Shown: positions 8,119 through 19,153, numbered from the stretch's first letter. The stretch is 64,000 nt of DNA from UBA4246 sp045113695 (GCA_045113695.1 JBGUJG010000102.1:86168-150167); one strand, 5' to 3'. Translations and numbers: made by a program. The notes: generated from the sequence alone by a model not told the origin.

Positions 8119-8770
8119 AATTCACATAAGGAATCTACTGTGTTGTTTTCTGGCTCTGACCGTTCTCTTTTCTGTTTCGATAGTCTCTCAAGCAGATGAC
8201 ACGGTTTCAAGCTTCGAGCAGTCTGTACCATTTGGAGTTGCTCATAACGATAACGGCGAGGATATTCCAGTTTACCGAAAGCCTTCCACCTCGCGAGAGT
8301 CAGGCGTCCTGCATGATTATCAGATTTGCGCGATCGTCTCAACGGAAAAGCTTGGTGGAACGACCTGGTACAGAGTCAATTATTTCGATGACACTGGCGC
8401 GGAGGTGTCAGGATATGTCATGGGTGAGGGCTTTTATCAGCTGACAGTTGCCGGACTTGTTTCCGTGGCCTCTGATCCAAATATTGTCGCTTATTTGCAA
8501 AGTTTCTCTGGAATGGATATGAGTTTGACTTTTGTCTCCCCGGACGAAACAGTCACCCGCTCGAATACCGCCGCATCAGCTGAAAGGCCGGCAGAAACCC
8601 CTGCTCCACAAACCGCGTCCTATGTACTCAATACCCATACAATGAAATTCCATTTGCCTCATTGCCCAAGCGTAGATGACATCAAGCCGTCGAACCGTAA
8701 AGACTTTACTGGCACCAGAGAGGAAGTAATCAACATGGGCTACAACCCGTGTGGACGATGCCATCCTTAA
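8108..8770 (+). CDS. Secreted SH3-like protein with C-terminal Cys-rich (Ada-like) domain
   Basis: A 220-residue exported protein: signal peptide at residues 1-31, an SH3-like domain around residues 45-115 (IPVYRKPSTSRESGVL), a Ser/Ala/Pro linker, and a C-terminal 50-residue domain (YVLNTHTMKFHLPHCPSV..., ending NPCGRCHP). That last domain is common at the ends of exported MBL hydrolases and nucleases of Bacillota, where it is often called Ada-like metal-binding. Here it is on a separate protein, coupled to the MBL gene, so the two products probably act together outside the cell. AGGAGG at about 8094 supports the ATG at 8108. Confidence 0.7.
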   Translation: MLNRIHIRNLLCCFLALTVLFSVSIVSQADDTVSSFEQSVPFGVAHNDNGEDIPVYRKPSTSRESGVLHDYQICAIVSTEKLGGTTWYRVNYFDDTGAEVSGYVMGEGFYQLTVAGLVSVASDPNIVAYLQSFSGMDMSLTFVSPDETVTRSNTAASAERPAETPAPQTASYVLNTHTMKFHLPHCPSVDDIKPSNRKDFTGTREEVINMGYNPCGRCHP

Positions 8771-8846
8771 ATGCCGCACACGGTTACCCTCCGTTTCCTT
8801 CTCAACTTTCCCTTAGCAACAAACCCATACGGTAAAGGAGGATTTT

Positions 8847-9251
8847 ATGGCGCGTTATAGCAGCAAGGGACGACATAAGACCACAGGAACCTACAAAGGC
8901 AGAAAGTACAATGGCGGCTCTGAGCTTGCCGCCATGAAAATGATGGACAAGATGCTGACACCGAAGAAGCGCAGGAAAAAGAGTGGATGCTATGTCGCCA
9001 CATGCGTATACGGTTCCTACGATTGTCCAGAAGTTTGGGCGCTCAGACGATATAGAGATCAGCACCTTGCACAGACTTTTTTCGGTAGGGCTTTTATTCG
9101 TTGCTACTATGCCATTAGCCCGATGGCAGTCAGAATCTTTGGAAGGTCATCTACAATCAGACATTTTTGGAAAATCCAGCTGGATAGATTTGTTGCTCGG
9201 CTTCAATCAGAGGGGTATGGATCTGAGCCCTATCAAGATCAGCAAATGTAA
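8847..9251 (+). CDS. CFI-box-CTERM domain protein
   Basis: A 134-residue basic protein preceded by AAAGGAGG. The first 45 residues are rich in Lys, Arg, Gly and Ser. Then comes a domain starting GCYVATCVYGSYDCPEVWAL and rich in aromatics, which matches the pattern of CFI-box C-terminal domains. These end many otherwise unrelated bacterial proteins and their function is unknown. No signal peptide is visible. It is the last gene before the element junction and may be cotranscribed with the secreted module. Confidence 0.65.
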   Translation: MARYSSKGRHKTTGTYKGRKYNGGSELAAMKMMDKMLTPKKRRKKSGCYVATCVYGSYDCPEVWALRRYRDQHLAQTFFGRAFIRCYYAISPMAVRIFGRSSTIRHFWKIQLDRFVARLQSEGYGSEPYQDQQM

Positions 9252-9308
9252 TCGTTTAAATCGTTTAAACTGAGTTGAGCGCCAATCGGGCGAGAATAGA
9301 ATAGTTTG

Positions 9309-9346
9309 CAGCTCGGAGCAAAATATCCTTCGGGCTGTTTCTTTTT
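9309..9346 (+). terminator. Terminator after CFI-box gene
   Basis: CAGCTCGGAG pairs with CTTCGGGCTG (10 bp with wobble) and is followed by TTTCTTTTT. Confidence 0.75.
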
Positions 9347-9359
9347 CCACTAAACCATC

Positions 9360-9600
9360 TAACGACTATACTTCTCAACGATGTATCCCACCTATCGTTA
9401 AATTGGACAAGAAAATCCCACAGAAAGAAAACAACCGGGGAGGGTCATCCTCCTCGGTCGGCTTTGTCCAGGTGTTATGTTGATCGTCTGCTCTGGAGCT
9501 CGGTTCCGTAAAAGCCCTGATTTCATGGGCTTTTCAGTCGCATCTGCGTAAGCCAATCTTGTCTATCTCCGTTGAGAAGTATCGCTTATCAGGCGGCAAT
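9360..9600. other. Non-coding right end of the element
   Basis: No gene is seen here. There are two hairpins, ACCGGGGAGG (9434-9443) with CCTCCTCGGT (9449-9458), and AAAAGCCC (9510-9517) with GGGCTTTT (9527-9534). The host yifB/comM reading frame begins to diverge at about 9600, so this is the element's terminal, possibly recombinase-binding, segment. Confidence 0.55.
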
Positions 9601-10659
9601 GTTCATCGAGGCCACCAGCATGCAGTTGGCCTGGTAGCGGGAGCGGGTGCGGACGCGGGTGACGGTCACGAATCCGTCTTCCAGCGGCTGACGCAGGGCT
9701 TCGAGCACCGGGCGCTGGTATTCGGGCAGCTCGTCCAGAAACAGCACCCCGTTATGGGCCAGGGAGATCTCCCCGGGCCGGGCGTCCGGCCCGCCGCCGA
9801 TCAGGCTGGGCATTGAGGCGGAATGATGGGGCGTGCGGAACGGCCGGTGCGTGACCAGGCCCTGGCCCGCCGGCAGCAGGCCGGCCACCGAATGAATGCG
9901 GGTCACGTCGAACGCCTCCTGCGCCGTCATTTCCGGCAGGATCCCGGGCAGGCACCGGGCCAGCATCGTCTTGCCGCTGCCCGGCACGCCGACCATCAGC
10001 AGGTTGTGGCCGCCCGCGGCGGCGATTTCAAGGGCCCGCCGGGCCCCCGTCTGCCCCTTGACGTCCTTGAGGTCATAATCGGACGGCGGGGCGCTTTTCC
10101 GGATCTCGTCAAAGCTCTTCTGGATCTGGGCGGGGATCGGCCGGCTCCCGCTCAGGTGCGCCGCGGCTTCCGCCAGCGACCGGACGGGAAAAATGACCGC
10201 CCCTTCCACCGCGGCGGCCTCCGGGGCATTGCCGTCCGGCAGGATGACCCCGCGCAGGCCCTGTTCCTTTGCCGAAAGGACCATCGGCAGCGCGCCGCGG
10301 ACCGCCCCGCAGCGGCCGTCCAGGGCCAGCTCCCCGAACACCAGCATGTTTTCGAGGGCTTTCTCCGGGATCTGTCCCGTGGCCGCCAGGATCGACAGGG
10401 CGATCGGCAGGTCGAAGGCCGCCCCTTCCTTGCGCAGGTCCGCCGGAGCCAGGTTGACCGTGATCCGCCCGCTGGGGAGGAAAAAGCCGCTGTTGCGGAT
10501 GGCGGGCAGCACCCGATCCCGGCTCTCCCGGATGGCCGTGTCCGGCAGCCCGACCACCGACAGCGTCATGGCCTGCGAAGCGGAAGCAATGTCCGTCTCC
10601 ACCTGCACCGGGATCCCGTCCACCCCGCACAGCGCGCAGCTCAGTACCGTTGAAAGCAT
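9589..10659 (-). pseudogene. yifB/comM-type AAA ATPase, truncated by the element
   Basis: The Mg-chelatase-like ATPase family (YifB/ComM) is about 500 residues; ComM acts as a helicase in natural transformation. This frame has 356 residues: an N-terminal Lon-like fold domain, then an AAA core with Walker A (GVPGSGKT), Walker B (LFLDELPEY) and the sensor stretch CMLVASMN. The family continues from here with PCPCG and a zinc-knuckle plus C-terminal domain, but this frame reads IAA and stops. The missing 150 residues are expected across the element, outside the window. ATG at 10659 follows GGAGGAA; the longer frame to 10707 lacks a ribosome site. The product is probably inactive. Confidence 0.85.
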
Positions 10660-10787
10660 GCTGTTCCTCCGTGACCGTCCTGATGAAAAAGTTTCTTCAC
10701 AATACAAGCCGTTTCATTCGGAACCATTCTATCACAAAAGCGGACAGAATGAAACGGGCAGCCTCAGTCAAAACATTGCCTTCAGCC

Positions 10788-12716
10788 TCAGTCAAAGATA
10801 TCCCCTTCCAGCGCGCTGCGGGCGGCCAGGATATATTTCGCCGTATCCAGCGGATCGACCCCGCGGCGGGTGGCCGTCCTGCCCAGCTCCAAAGGGCATT
10901 CCTCATAGCCCTTCAGCCGAGCGCTCATGCTGCCCCGCCCGCCGGTCGCGGCAGCGAAGGTCACCGGATAATCCAGGCTCTCCGCCGCCGGCACCAGGGC
11001 GGTCAGGACCGTCACCCCGTCTTCCGCCACAGAGTCCGTCACTTTGCCGCGCATCAGGCTGACATCGCTGATGATCCGCCCGACATACCCGTCCGGTACG
11101 ACGAACTTTACTTCCAGCACCGGCTCCAGCAGCACGCTGCCGCCGCGCCGCAGGCCGTCCTGGATGCCCATCGGCGTCGCGACGATGAAATCCAGCGGAT
11201 GGGTATGGATCAGGTGATGATTGCCGCCCGTCAGCGTGATCCGCACGTCCGTCACCTGCCAGCCGAGCCTTCCCTGGCTCAGCGCCTGGGGGAGGGCCTG
11301 CTCCACCTGATGCTGGTAGCGGGGCATGATATCCTTCCCGGGAACAACGGAAGAAAACGTGACCCCGCTTCCCCTTTCGCCGGGCGCGATGTCAAATTCG
11401 AGCACAGCCCAGCACGGCTTGGGCATGGTATAGGCCACAAAGCCGTGCGCCCGGTTCCGGATGGTCTCCCGGTAGATGACCGTCGGCTCCCCGAAGCGGA
11501 CGGGCAGGCCGAACCGCGACGCCAGGAGTTCCTCCACGATTTCCAGCTGTACCTTGCCCATGACCTGCAGCTGAAGCTCGCCTGTCGCACTGTAATAACG
11601 GGATTTGAGCAGCGGGTCCTCCGCTGACAGAACTGTGCAGGCTTCCCTGAGGGCGTTCATCTGCTCCGCTTTTTCCGGGATCACCTGAACGGTGATCAGC
11701 GGCTCGCGGAACAGCCCGGGCCGGACCTTCCTGGGCAGCAGATCTTCGCGCCCGAAAACATGGCCGATTTCCGTATCGCCCAGCCCGTATACGACGCCGA
11801 TCCCGCCGGCGGTCAGGACGCCCGCGTCCTTTCCCCCGTCGTCCCGGATCTGCGCGATCTTCCGCTGGATGACGATGTCCCGGCCGGTGACCCTGTCCGT
11901 CCCGGCGGCAATGTCCACCGGCATCCGGTTTTCCAGCCGTCCGCCGTACAGACGGACCCACAGTCCCCGCCCCATCACGGGATCCGTCACCGCCGAAAAC
12001 GCGACGCCGCACAGGTCCTGGCCGGACGTATCCGGACCGGGCAGCAGGGCGATCACCGCGTCCAGCAGTTCTTCAATCCCCTGGCCGCGCAGGGCCGAAC
12101 CGGCCGCCGCCGGGAAAGCCTTCCCCTGCGCGGTCAGCTCTGCCAGCCTGCGCTCCGTCTCGGCATCCTCCGGCAGGATGCCGTTCAGGTACCCTTCCGT
12201 CAGGGCGTCGTCCGACGCGCAGACAAAATCCAGCACCTGTTCCCGGTCCCACAGCGGAAGGACCAGCGGGGTCAGGCGCCTGCGGATCTGCCGCAGGACG
12301 CTTTCCGCGTCCGCCCCGGGCCGGTCCATCTTATTGAGGAAGAAAAGCACCGGCAGCCCCTGGCCGGACAGGGCGGCAAACAGGGTCCCTGTCTGCGGCT
12401 GGACGCCCTGCGCCGCGTCGATCACGATCACCGCCGCGTCGATCGCCCAGAAAGAGCGCTCGATTTCCGAGGAAAAATCGGTATGGCCGGGCGTGTCGAT
12501 CAGCCGGATCAGCGTTCCCTTCCACTGCAGGGATACGCAGACCGCCCGGACGGAAATCCCCCTGCGCTTCTCCACCTCCATCGAATCGGTAAACGCGGTG
12601 CCGCGGTCCACGCTGCCCGCCTGACGCAGCCGCCCCGCCCGCACGAGCAGCTGCTCGGACAGCGTCGTCTTCCCCGCGTCCACATGCGCGAAAATCCCGA
12701 TGTTCCGGATCGACAT
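10788..12716 (-). CDS. TetM/EF-G-like ribosomal GTPase
   Basis: A 642-residue translational GTPase close in length to Tet(M) (639). GTPase motifs are clear: AHVDAGKTT at residue 10, RRGISV switch I, DTPGHTDF near residue 73 and NKMD near residue 126. EF-G-like domains II-V follow. Proteins of this shape bind the ribosome at the factor site; Tet(M)/Tet(O) members remove tetracycline. The C-terminal end (RRGVDPLDTAKYILAARS) differs from the Tet(M) pattern, and the gene has host-like GC with no mobile context on its side of the junction. It may be a chromosomal paralogue of unknown function rather than a resistance gene. A GAGAGGAAA site precedes the ATG. Confidence 0.75.
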   Translation of the reverse strand: MSIRNIGIFAHVDAGKTTLSEQLLVRAGRLRQAGSVDRGTAFTDSMEVEKRRGISVRAVCVSLQWKGTLIRLIDTPGHTDFSSEIERSFWAIDAAVIVIDAAQGVQPQTGTLFAALSGQGLPVLFFLNKMDRPGADAESVLRQIRRRLTPLVLPLWDREQVLDFVCASDDALTEGYLNGILPEDAETERRLAELTAQGKAFPAAAGSALRGQGIEELLDAVIALLPGPDTSGQDLCGVAFSAVTDPVMGRGLWVRLYGGRLENRMPVDIAAGTDRVTGRDIVIQRKIAQIRDDGGKDAGVLTAGGIGVVYGLGDTEIGHVFGREDLLPRKVRPGLFREPLITVQVIPEKAEQMNALREACTVLSAEDPLLKSRYYSATGELQLQVMGKVQLEIVEELLASRFGLPVRFGEPTVIYRETIRNRAHGFVAYTMPKPCWAVLEFDIAPGERGSGVTFSSVVPGKDIMPRYQHQVEQALPQALSQGRLGWQVTDVRITLTGGNHHLIHTHPLDFIVATPMGIQDGLRRGGSVLLEPVLEVKFVVPDGYVGRIISDVSLMRGKVTDSVAEDGVTVLTALVPAAESLDYPVTFAAATGGRGSMSARLKGYEECPLELGRTATRRGVDPLDTAKYILAARSALEGDIFD

Positions 12717-12923
12717 ACCTGTTTCCTCTCCGTCATGATCTTTCCTTTTTATTTCGCCGCTTCGCCCGAAAACCCTTCCCGGGGCGGGAACCCACCGGCA
12801 GGCGGAAAAACCGCGCAGGCAGAACAGGAAAGCGCGCGGCCCGGAACAGGATTTTTAAAAAAGTGGGGCGCTGTCCCGCACCCCACGGTATATCCGCTTC
12901 CCGGCCTCCCGGGGCCCGGCCCG

Positions 12924-13811
12924 TCACGACTTCCGTCTGACCGGCCTTTTGACGGCCTCATAAGCCCACTGAAGGAAGGCGACGGAATGAGGCCTTAAAA
13001 AGTCCCATTCGTCCACGATGTGGAGCAGATGGCCGACGGTGTTGTACTGATAGCCGCCCATACGCCGGTTTTCCCTCGCCGCTTCCCAGTAGATTTCCTC
13101 TTCCTCGCCCCTGAGCACAGCCTTTAAGAAGGGCCTGAAATTCGGAATTCTGATCTGCTGCAGACAGGAAAGGGCTTTGTCCGTTTCCCCGAAGCGGAAG
13201 GCCATCATGGCGCCGGACAGAAGGGTTTCCGGACCTTCTTCGTCATATTCTTCAAAAAGTTTTTCGAGGGCCTCCTTTTCCTCCAGCATCACGTACAGGC
13301 CCATCAGCAGGTAGCGCACGCCCAGGTTATCCCCCTGACACAGGCGCAGCATGTCCTTCCCTTCCTCGATCGCCTTGCGGTAGCGGCTCATCATGATCAG
13401 GTGCTTCATCCGGACGAAGCGGGCATACATATAGTTCCTGGTCTCATCGATCAGCCAGAAATCCCCGATGTATTCATCGGCAAACCAGCCTTCCTCCCGG
13501 AGTTCGTTTTCCTCGTCCTGAACCGCTTCATCAAATATTTCCAGTATTTTGAGGGCGTCCCTGCTGTCCGTCGCGAGCATCAGCTTCGCGGGCAGGTTCT
13601 TCGGATCCAGCTCCAGCACGGCCCGGGCGTACTCCTGCCGCTTTTTTTCGGAAGAAGTTTTCTGAGCCTGCTCCAGCAGGTCCGCGATCCGCTCTTCCAG
13701 CTCTTCCTCTTCGCCGCCGTATGCTCCGTATTCTTCTTCGCCGTCCCGGAAGTCTTCCTCCGTGTCTTCCGGTTTCAGCACACGGAATTTGGGCTCGTCA
13801 GCCTTCTTCAT
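12924..13811 (-). CDS. TPR-like protein (ST7-like)
   Basis: A 295-residue soluble protein. Residues 1-50 are acidic (EEEYGAYGGEEEELEERIADLLEQ region) and probably flexible. The rest is alpha-helical with repeated helix pairs, including ARFVRMKHLIMMSRYRKAIE and DNLGVRYLLMGLYVMLEEKE, typical of TPR proteins related to the ST7 pattern. Function is unknown; protein binding is likely. The ATG at 13811 follows AAAGGAG with 8-base spacing; the longer frame upstream runs into the phosphofructokinase gene. It is 29 bp after that gene and is probably cotranscribed. Confidence 0.65.
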   Translation of the reverse strand: MKKADEPKFRVLKPEDTEEDFRDGEEEYGAYGGEEEELEERIADLLEQAQKTSSEKKRQEYARAVLELDPKNLPAKLMLATDSRDALKILEIFDEAVQDEENELREEGWFADEYIGDFWLIDETRNYMYARFVRMKHLIMMSRYRKAIEEGKDMLRLCQGDNLGVRYLLMGLYVMLEEKEALEKLFEEYDEEGPETLLSGAMMAFRFGETDKALSCLQQIRIPNFRPFLKAVLRGEEEEIYWEAARENRRMGGYQYNTVGHLLHIVDEWDFLRPHSVAFLQWAYEAVKRPVRRKS

Positions 13812-13840
13812 ATCTGTGTTCTCCTTTCCGCAGGTACGCT

Positions 13841-15070
13841 TTATGCCTCGTCCAGGACGATGTGCCTGGGCAGCCCGGCGATGTATACCGGGGTCAGTTC
13901 CGCCTGGATCAGGGGCCTGGCATATTCCAGGAAAGGCCTGCGCATATCGGTAAAGTTTTCGTTGACCCACTCCAGCGGCACTTTCTTTTCATAGTTCGCG
14001 ACCTCGGCGATCGACACCAGCTCGGTCGTGCACTGGTACGGGTCGTCCGACAGGCGCTTTAAAGCGACCATCTCCCCGGTGTGGCCCTCCCAGGCCGCCT
14101 TGACCGCCGCCCCGCCGACCTGATAGGCCTCGGTGATGTCCGTCCGGCTGGTCAGATGGCCGGCGCAGCGCTGCAGGGTAGACAGTTCGATGGAGCGGGT
14201 CTTCGTATCCAGCGCCGCGGCGACCTGGTTGCACAGGTAGCGCGCCGTGCCGGTCAGACTCTTGTGGCCGAAAGCGTCCACGAACCGCGCGTCGTCGGAC
14301 AGCTCGCAGACGTAGCGGCCGTCTTCGAGCTTCACGCCCTCGCTGACCGCGATGACGACGGACCGGCGCTCCTTCTGCATCGCCTCGACCTTGGTCAGGA
14401 AACGGTCCACATGGAACGGCACCTCCGGCAGGCAGATCATATCGACGCCCTCGCAGTCATCGCCCCGCGCCAGGGCCGCCGCGGCCGTCAGCCAGCCGGC
14501 GTTCCGGCCCATGATCTCCACGACCGTCACATATCTGGTGCCGTACACCGTGGCGTCCCGGATGATTTCCTTCATCACCGTACCGATATATTTGGCCGCC
14601 GAGCCGTAGCCCGGCGTATGGTCGGTGCGCATCAGGTCGTTATCAATGGTCTTGGGCACGCCCATGAAGCGGATTTCGCTGCCGACGCGCCTGCCGTAGG
14701 CGGCCAGCTTGCCGATGGTATCCATGCTGTCGTTGCCGCCGATATAAAAGAAGAAACCGATACGGAGCTGTTTGAGGATGCCGAACAGCTTTTCGTATAC
14801 CTGCGGGTCGGCCTGCGGATCGGGGAGCTTGTAGCGGCAGCTGCCCAGATAGGAAGAGGGCGTCCGCTTCAGCAGCTCGATTTCCAGCGGCGTGGCCAGT
14901 TTCTCCGTCAGGTCGCAGTACTGCCCGTTCAGCAGCCCCTCCACCCCGTGCGCCATCCCGTAGACCGTGGGGATCCCCCTGGACACGCAGGCCTCCACCA
15001 CGCCCGCCAGGCTCGCGTTGATTACAGAGGTCGGTCCGCCGCTCTGCCCTACGATCGCATTCATCTTCAT
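13841..15070 (-). CDS. pfp: 6-phosphofructokinase, probably pyrophosphate-dependent
   Basis: A 409-residue phosphofructokinase that converts fructose 6-phosphate to the 1,6-bisphosphate. The phosphoryl-donor loop reads GGNDSMDT near residue 112 and the catalytic loop PKTIDND near residue 139. ATP enzymes usually have GGDGS and GTIDND; an Asp/Asn after GG with Lys before T(I/V)D is seen in pyrophosphate enzymes, so PPi is the likely donor. It is also longer than the 320-residue ATP type. Expected companion enzymes lie elsewhere except enolase at 34847. The ATG follows a GGAGAGGG-type site. Confidence 0.8.
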   Translation of the reverse strand: MKMNAIVGQSGGPTSVINASLAGVVEACVSRGIPTVYGMAHGVEGLLNGQYCDLTEKLATPLEIELLKRTPSSYLGSCRYKLPDPQADPQVYEKLFGILKQLRIGFFFYIGGNDSMDTIGKLAAYGRRVGSEIRFMGVPKTIDNDLMRTDHTPGYGSAAKYIGTVMKEIIRDATVYGTRYVTVVEIMGRNAGWLTAAAALARGDDCEGVDMICLPEVPFHVDRFLTKVEAMQKERRSVVIAVSEGVKLEDGRYVCELSDDARFVDAFGHKSLTGTARYLCNQVAAALDTKTRSIELSTLQRCAGHLTSRTDITEAYQVGGAAVKAAWEGHTGEMVALKRLSDDPYQCTTELVSIAEVANYEKKVPLEWVNENFTDMRRPFLEYARPLIQAELTPVYIAGLPRHIVLDEA

Positions 15071-15220
15071 ATGACCCTCTCCTTTCCGTTTTCCCGAAAT
15101 ATCATTTTATACACTGAAAACACACACAAATGTTCTTACATACAATATACCATATTTCCGGCCGCAAAAAAAGGCCCGGCGGAAAAACTTCTTTCCGAAA
15201 AATAAAAATGCCGGAACCTA

Positions 15221-15249
15221 TTGACAATCCGGGTCCCGTATGGTATATT
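15221..15249 (+). promoter_or_regulatory. Heat-shock operon promoter
   Basis: A perfect TTGACA (15221-15226) and TATATT (15244-15249) are 17 bp apart, directly before the CIRCE operator. Confidence 0.9.
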
Positions 15250-15260
15250 GACCATAGTTG

Positions 15261-15287
15261 TTAGCACTCGCCTCGTTTGAGTGCTAA
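15261..15287. promoter_or_regulatory. CIRCE operator
   Basis: Exact consensus TTAGCACTC-N9-GAGTGCTAA, the HrcA-binding site. It lies just after the -10 box, so bound HrcA blocks initiation of its own operon. Confidence 0.97.
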
Positions 15288-15324
15288 CAACAGAAACCGG
15301 CCCCGGCGGAAAGGAAGGGTACCC

Positions 15325-16344
15325 ATGCTGGATGAGCGCAAGCGCCAGATCCTGGATTTCATCATTCAGGACTATGTGGATACCGCCGTTCCGGTCGGCA
15401 GCCGGACGATCACCCGCAAGTACAACGTCGGCGTTTCTCCCGCTACCATCCGCAACGAGATGAGCGACCTGGAAGCCCTGGGCTATCTGGAGCAGCCGCA
15501 CGTTTCCGCCGGCCGGGTGCCGAGCGTCAAGGCTTACCGCCTGTATGTGGATGATCTGATTGCCGGCGGGCCTGGGTCTTTCCCGCAGGACGAAGAAGCG
15601 TGGGACTGTTTCTCTCGCTGCCTGGTCCAGCAGGAAGACGCGGCCCAGAGCGCCGCGCAGGCCCTCTGCGAAAGGACGCGCATGACCAGCCTGGTCATGA
15701 TGCCCAGCCAGCCCGGCATGCGGATCGCCACCCTGCAGCTGGTGCCGATGCCCCGCGGGGCCGCCCTGCTGGTCATGGTGACCGACAGCGGCCTGGTGCG
15801 GGACACCGTGCTCCATGTCAGCGAATCCCTTGACCCGGACGCCCTGTACGCCATCAGCCGGTCCATGACCGAAGCTTTCGCCGGCCGCTCCGTACAGGAG
15901 GTGCAGCGCATGCTGGCCGCCTACGCCAGCCAGGGCGGGGCGGAACAGCGGGTGCTGGACGGCGTGCGGACCCTGGCTGAGCAGATGGCCCGCCAGGCTT
16001 CGGAGGATACCGTCTACGTGGACGGCGCGCACAACATCCTGAACTTCCCCGAATACGCGGACGTTCAGAAAGCGCGGGCTTTCCTCTCCGTGATGGAAAG
16101 CAGGGGACGGCTCCTGAATCTCATCCGGGAAGATCCGTCTTTCATCACCGTCCGCATCGGGGACGAGCTGTCCCTGCCGGAGATCAGCGACTGCAGCATG
16201 ATCACCGTCCGCTTCGGCCTGGGCGGCTATCACGGGCTGCTGGGCGTGATCGGCCCGGCGCGGATGCCCTACCGGCAGACGATCTGCACGCTGACCACCA
16301 TCAGCCGTTCCATGACTGAGCTGTTTTCGGCTCAGCGACAATAA
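15325..16344 (+). CDS. hrcA: Heat-inducible transcription repressor HrcA
   Basis: A 339-residue repressor of class I heat-shock genes. The N-terminal winged helix (YVDTAVPVGSRTITRKY, then SPATIRNEMSDLEALGYLEQ) is typical and binds CIRCE; the middle GAF-like and dimerisation parts follow. GroEL normally keeps HrcA active, so stress titrates GroEL and relieves repression. The ATG at 15325 is chosen because AAAGGAAGG precedes it; the frame back to 15277 overlaps the operator. It is first in hrcA-grpE-dnaK-dnaJ. Confidence 0.95.
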   Translation: MLDERKRQILDFIIQDYVDTAVPVGSRTITRKYNVGVSPATIRNEMSDLEALGYLEQPHVSAGRVPSVKAYRLYVDDLIAGGPGSFPQDEEAWDCFSRCLVQQEDAAQSAAQALCERTRMTSLVMMPSQPGMRIATLQLVPMPRGAALLVMVTDSGLVRDTVLHVSESLDPDALYAISRSMTEAFAGRSVQEVQRMLAAYASQGGAEQRVLDGVRTLAEQMARQASEDTVYVDGAHNILNFPEYADVQKARAFLSVMESRGRLLNLIREDPSFITVRIGDELSLPEISDCSMITVRFGLGGYHGLLGVIGPARMPYRQTICTLTTISRSMTELFSAQRQ

Positions 16345-16387
16345 AAAGGAGGAGCGCCGAAAGCGCGGGAAAGATATGGAGGACGAA

Positions 16388-16981
16388 ATGAAACGCAAGT
16401 TCCGCAAGGATAAAGAAAAGGAAAAGGAACAGCAGGCAGAGGCTCCGCAGGAGCAGCCCGCGGAAGAAACGGAAGAATCCCCGCAGGAGCAGCCCGCGGA
16501 GACCCAGGAGCCCGAAGCCGAAATCATCAGCGACTTAAAGCCCCTCCTGGAGGCTTCCCGCCAGAAGGCGGAAGAATACCTGAACCTTGCCCAGCGCGTG
16601 CAGGCGGACTTCGACAATTTCCGCCGGCGCAATCAGAGCGTCCGGGCCGACGCCTATGAGGACGGCGCCCGGGACCTGGTCAAAACCCTGCTGCCGGTGG
16701 TCGACAACCTGGAGCGGGCGCTGGCCGCCGAGAGCACGGACGACACCCTGAAAGCCGGCGTCGCAATGGTCTGCAAGCAGCTGATGGACGTGCTGACCAA
16801 GCGCGGCGTGGAAGTCATCGACCGTCCGGGCGAGGTTTTCGACCCGAACCTGGAAACCGCCGTCCTGCAGGGCACGGAGGAAGACGGCGAAAAGGGCACC
16901 GTCTGCCAGGTGCTGCAGAAGGGCTACCGCATGGGCGGCGTTATCCTGAGGAGCGCGATGGTCAAAGTCGTGCCGGAATAA
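16388..16981 (+). CDS. grpE: Nucleotide exchange factor GrpE
   Basis: A 197-residue co-chaperone that releases ADP from DnaK. Residues 1-55 are a charged, Glu/Gln/Pro-rich tail with a repeat (PQEQPAEE / PQEQPAET). A long coiled coil follows (LNLAQRVQADFDNFRRRNQ), then the C-terminal beta domain (GYRMGGVILRSAMVKV). Two starts are possible: ATG 16376 without a close ribosome site, and ATG 16388 with GGAGGAC 5 bases upstream; the second is preferred. Confidence 0.93.
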   Translation: MKRKFRKDKEKEKEQQAEAPQEQPAEETEESPQEQPAETQEPEAEIISDLKPLLEASRQKAEEYLNLAQRVQADFDNFRRRNQSVRADAYEDGARDLVKTLLPVVDNLERALAAESTDDTLKAGVAMVCKQLMDVLTKRGVEVIDRPGEVFDPNLETAVLQGTEEDGEKGTVCQVLQKGYRMGGVILRSAMVKVVPE

Positions 16982-16984
16982 TGT

Positions 16985-17110
16985 TTCAGTGAGAAGTGAG
17001 GAGTGATCGCTCCCTCCGGTCGCTCAGTGAGGAGTTTATACTGATTGCGTTTTCAGGCCCCTCTCCATTCTTTCAACTCCTCACTCCTCATTCCTAACTC
17101 CTAACTCAGC
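16985..17110. repeat. Foldback of simple repeats between grpE and dnaK
   Basis: GTGAGGAGTGA-type words at 16990-17035 are complementary to the CTCCTCACTCCTCATTCC run at 17078-17100, so the stretch can fold back on itself. Similar TAACTCC/TCACTCC runs recur at 52139 and 58858. Confidence 0.6.
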
Positions 17111-17186
17111 CTGAAGCGCGGGTTTCCCGCTTCACATACAATCACAAAAAACTACCATTTTGAACGGATAAACAGGAGGAATCATC

Positions 17187-19034
<1,848 letters not shown>

Positions 19035-19153
19035 TTCCGAATTCATCTGATCCGCCGGAAGGGCGCTGCCTGAAAACGGCGCGCCCTTCCGGCGGGTAAA
19101 AGATCTGTAAACACTATTCCATCCCGGCGCCTGTGCGCTCAGAGGTGAGACGA

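Larger units (their letters stand above)
1..9600. mobile_element. right part of an integrated element ending inside yifB/comM
   Basis: This block is lower in GC than the DNA after it and carries typical cargo: a restriction-modification pair, a WYL regulator, a LexA-like repressor, small proteins and a secreted-protein module. On its right it stops at about 9600, where the reading frame of a yifB/comM-type gene is cut in mid-motif. The left end and any integrase or relaxase lie outside the window, so the element type (integrative conjugative element, prophage or genomic island) cannot be decided. The presence of an element is inferred from composition, cargo and the broken host gene; no recombinase gene is visible. 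Confidence 0.75.
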
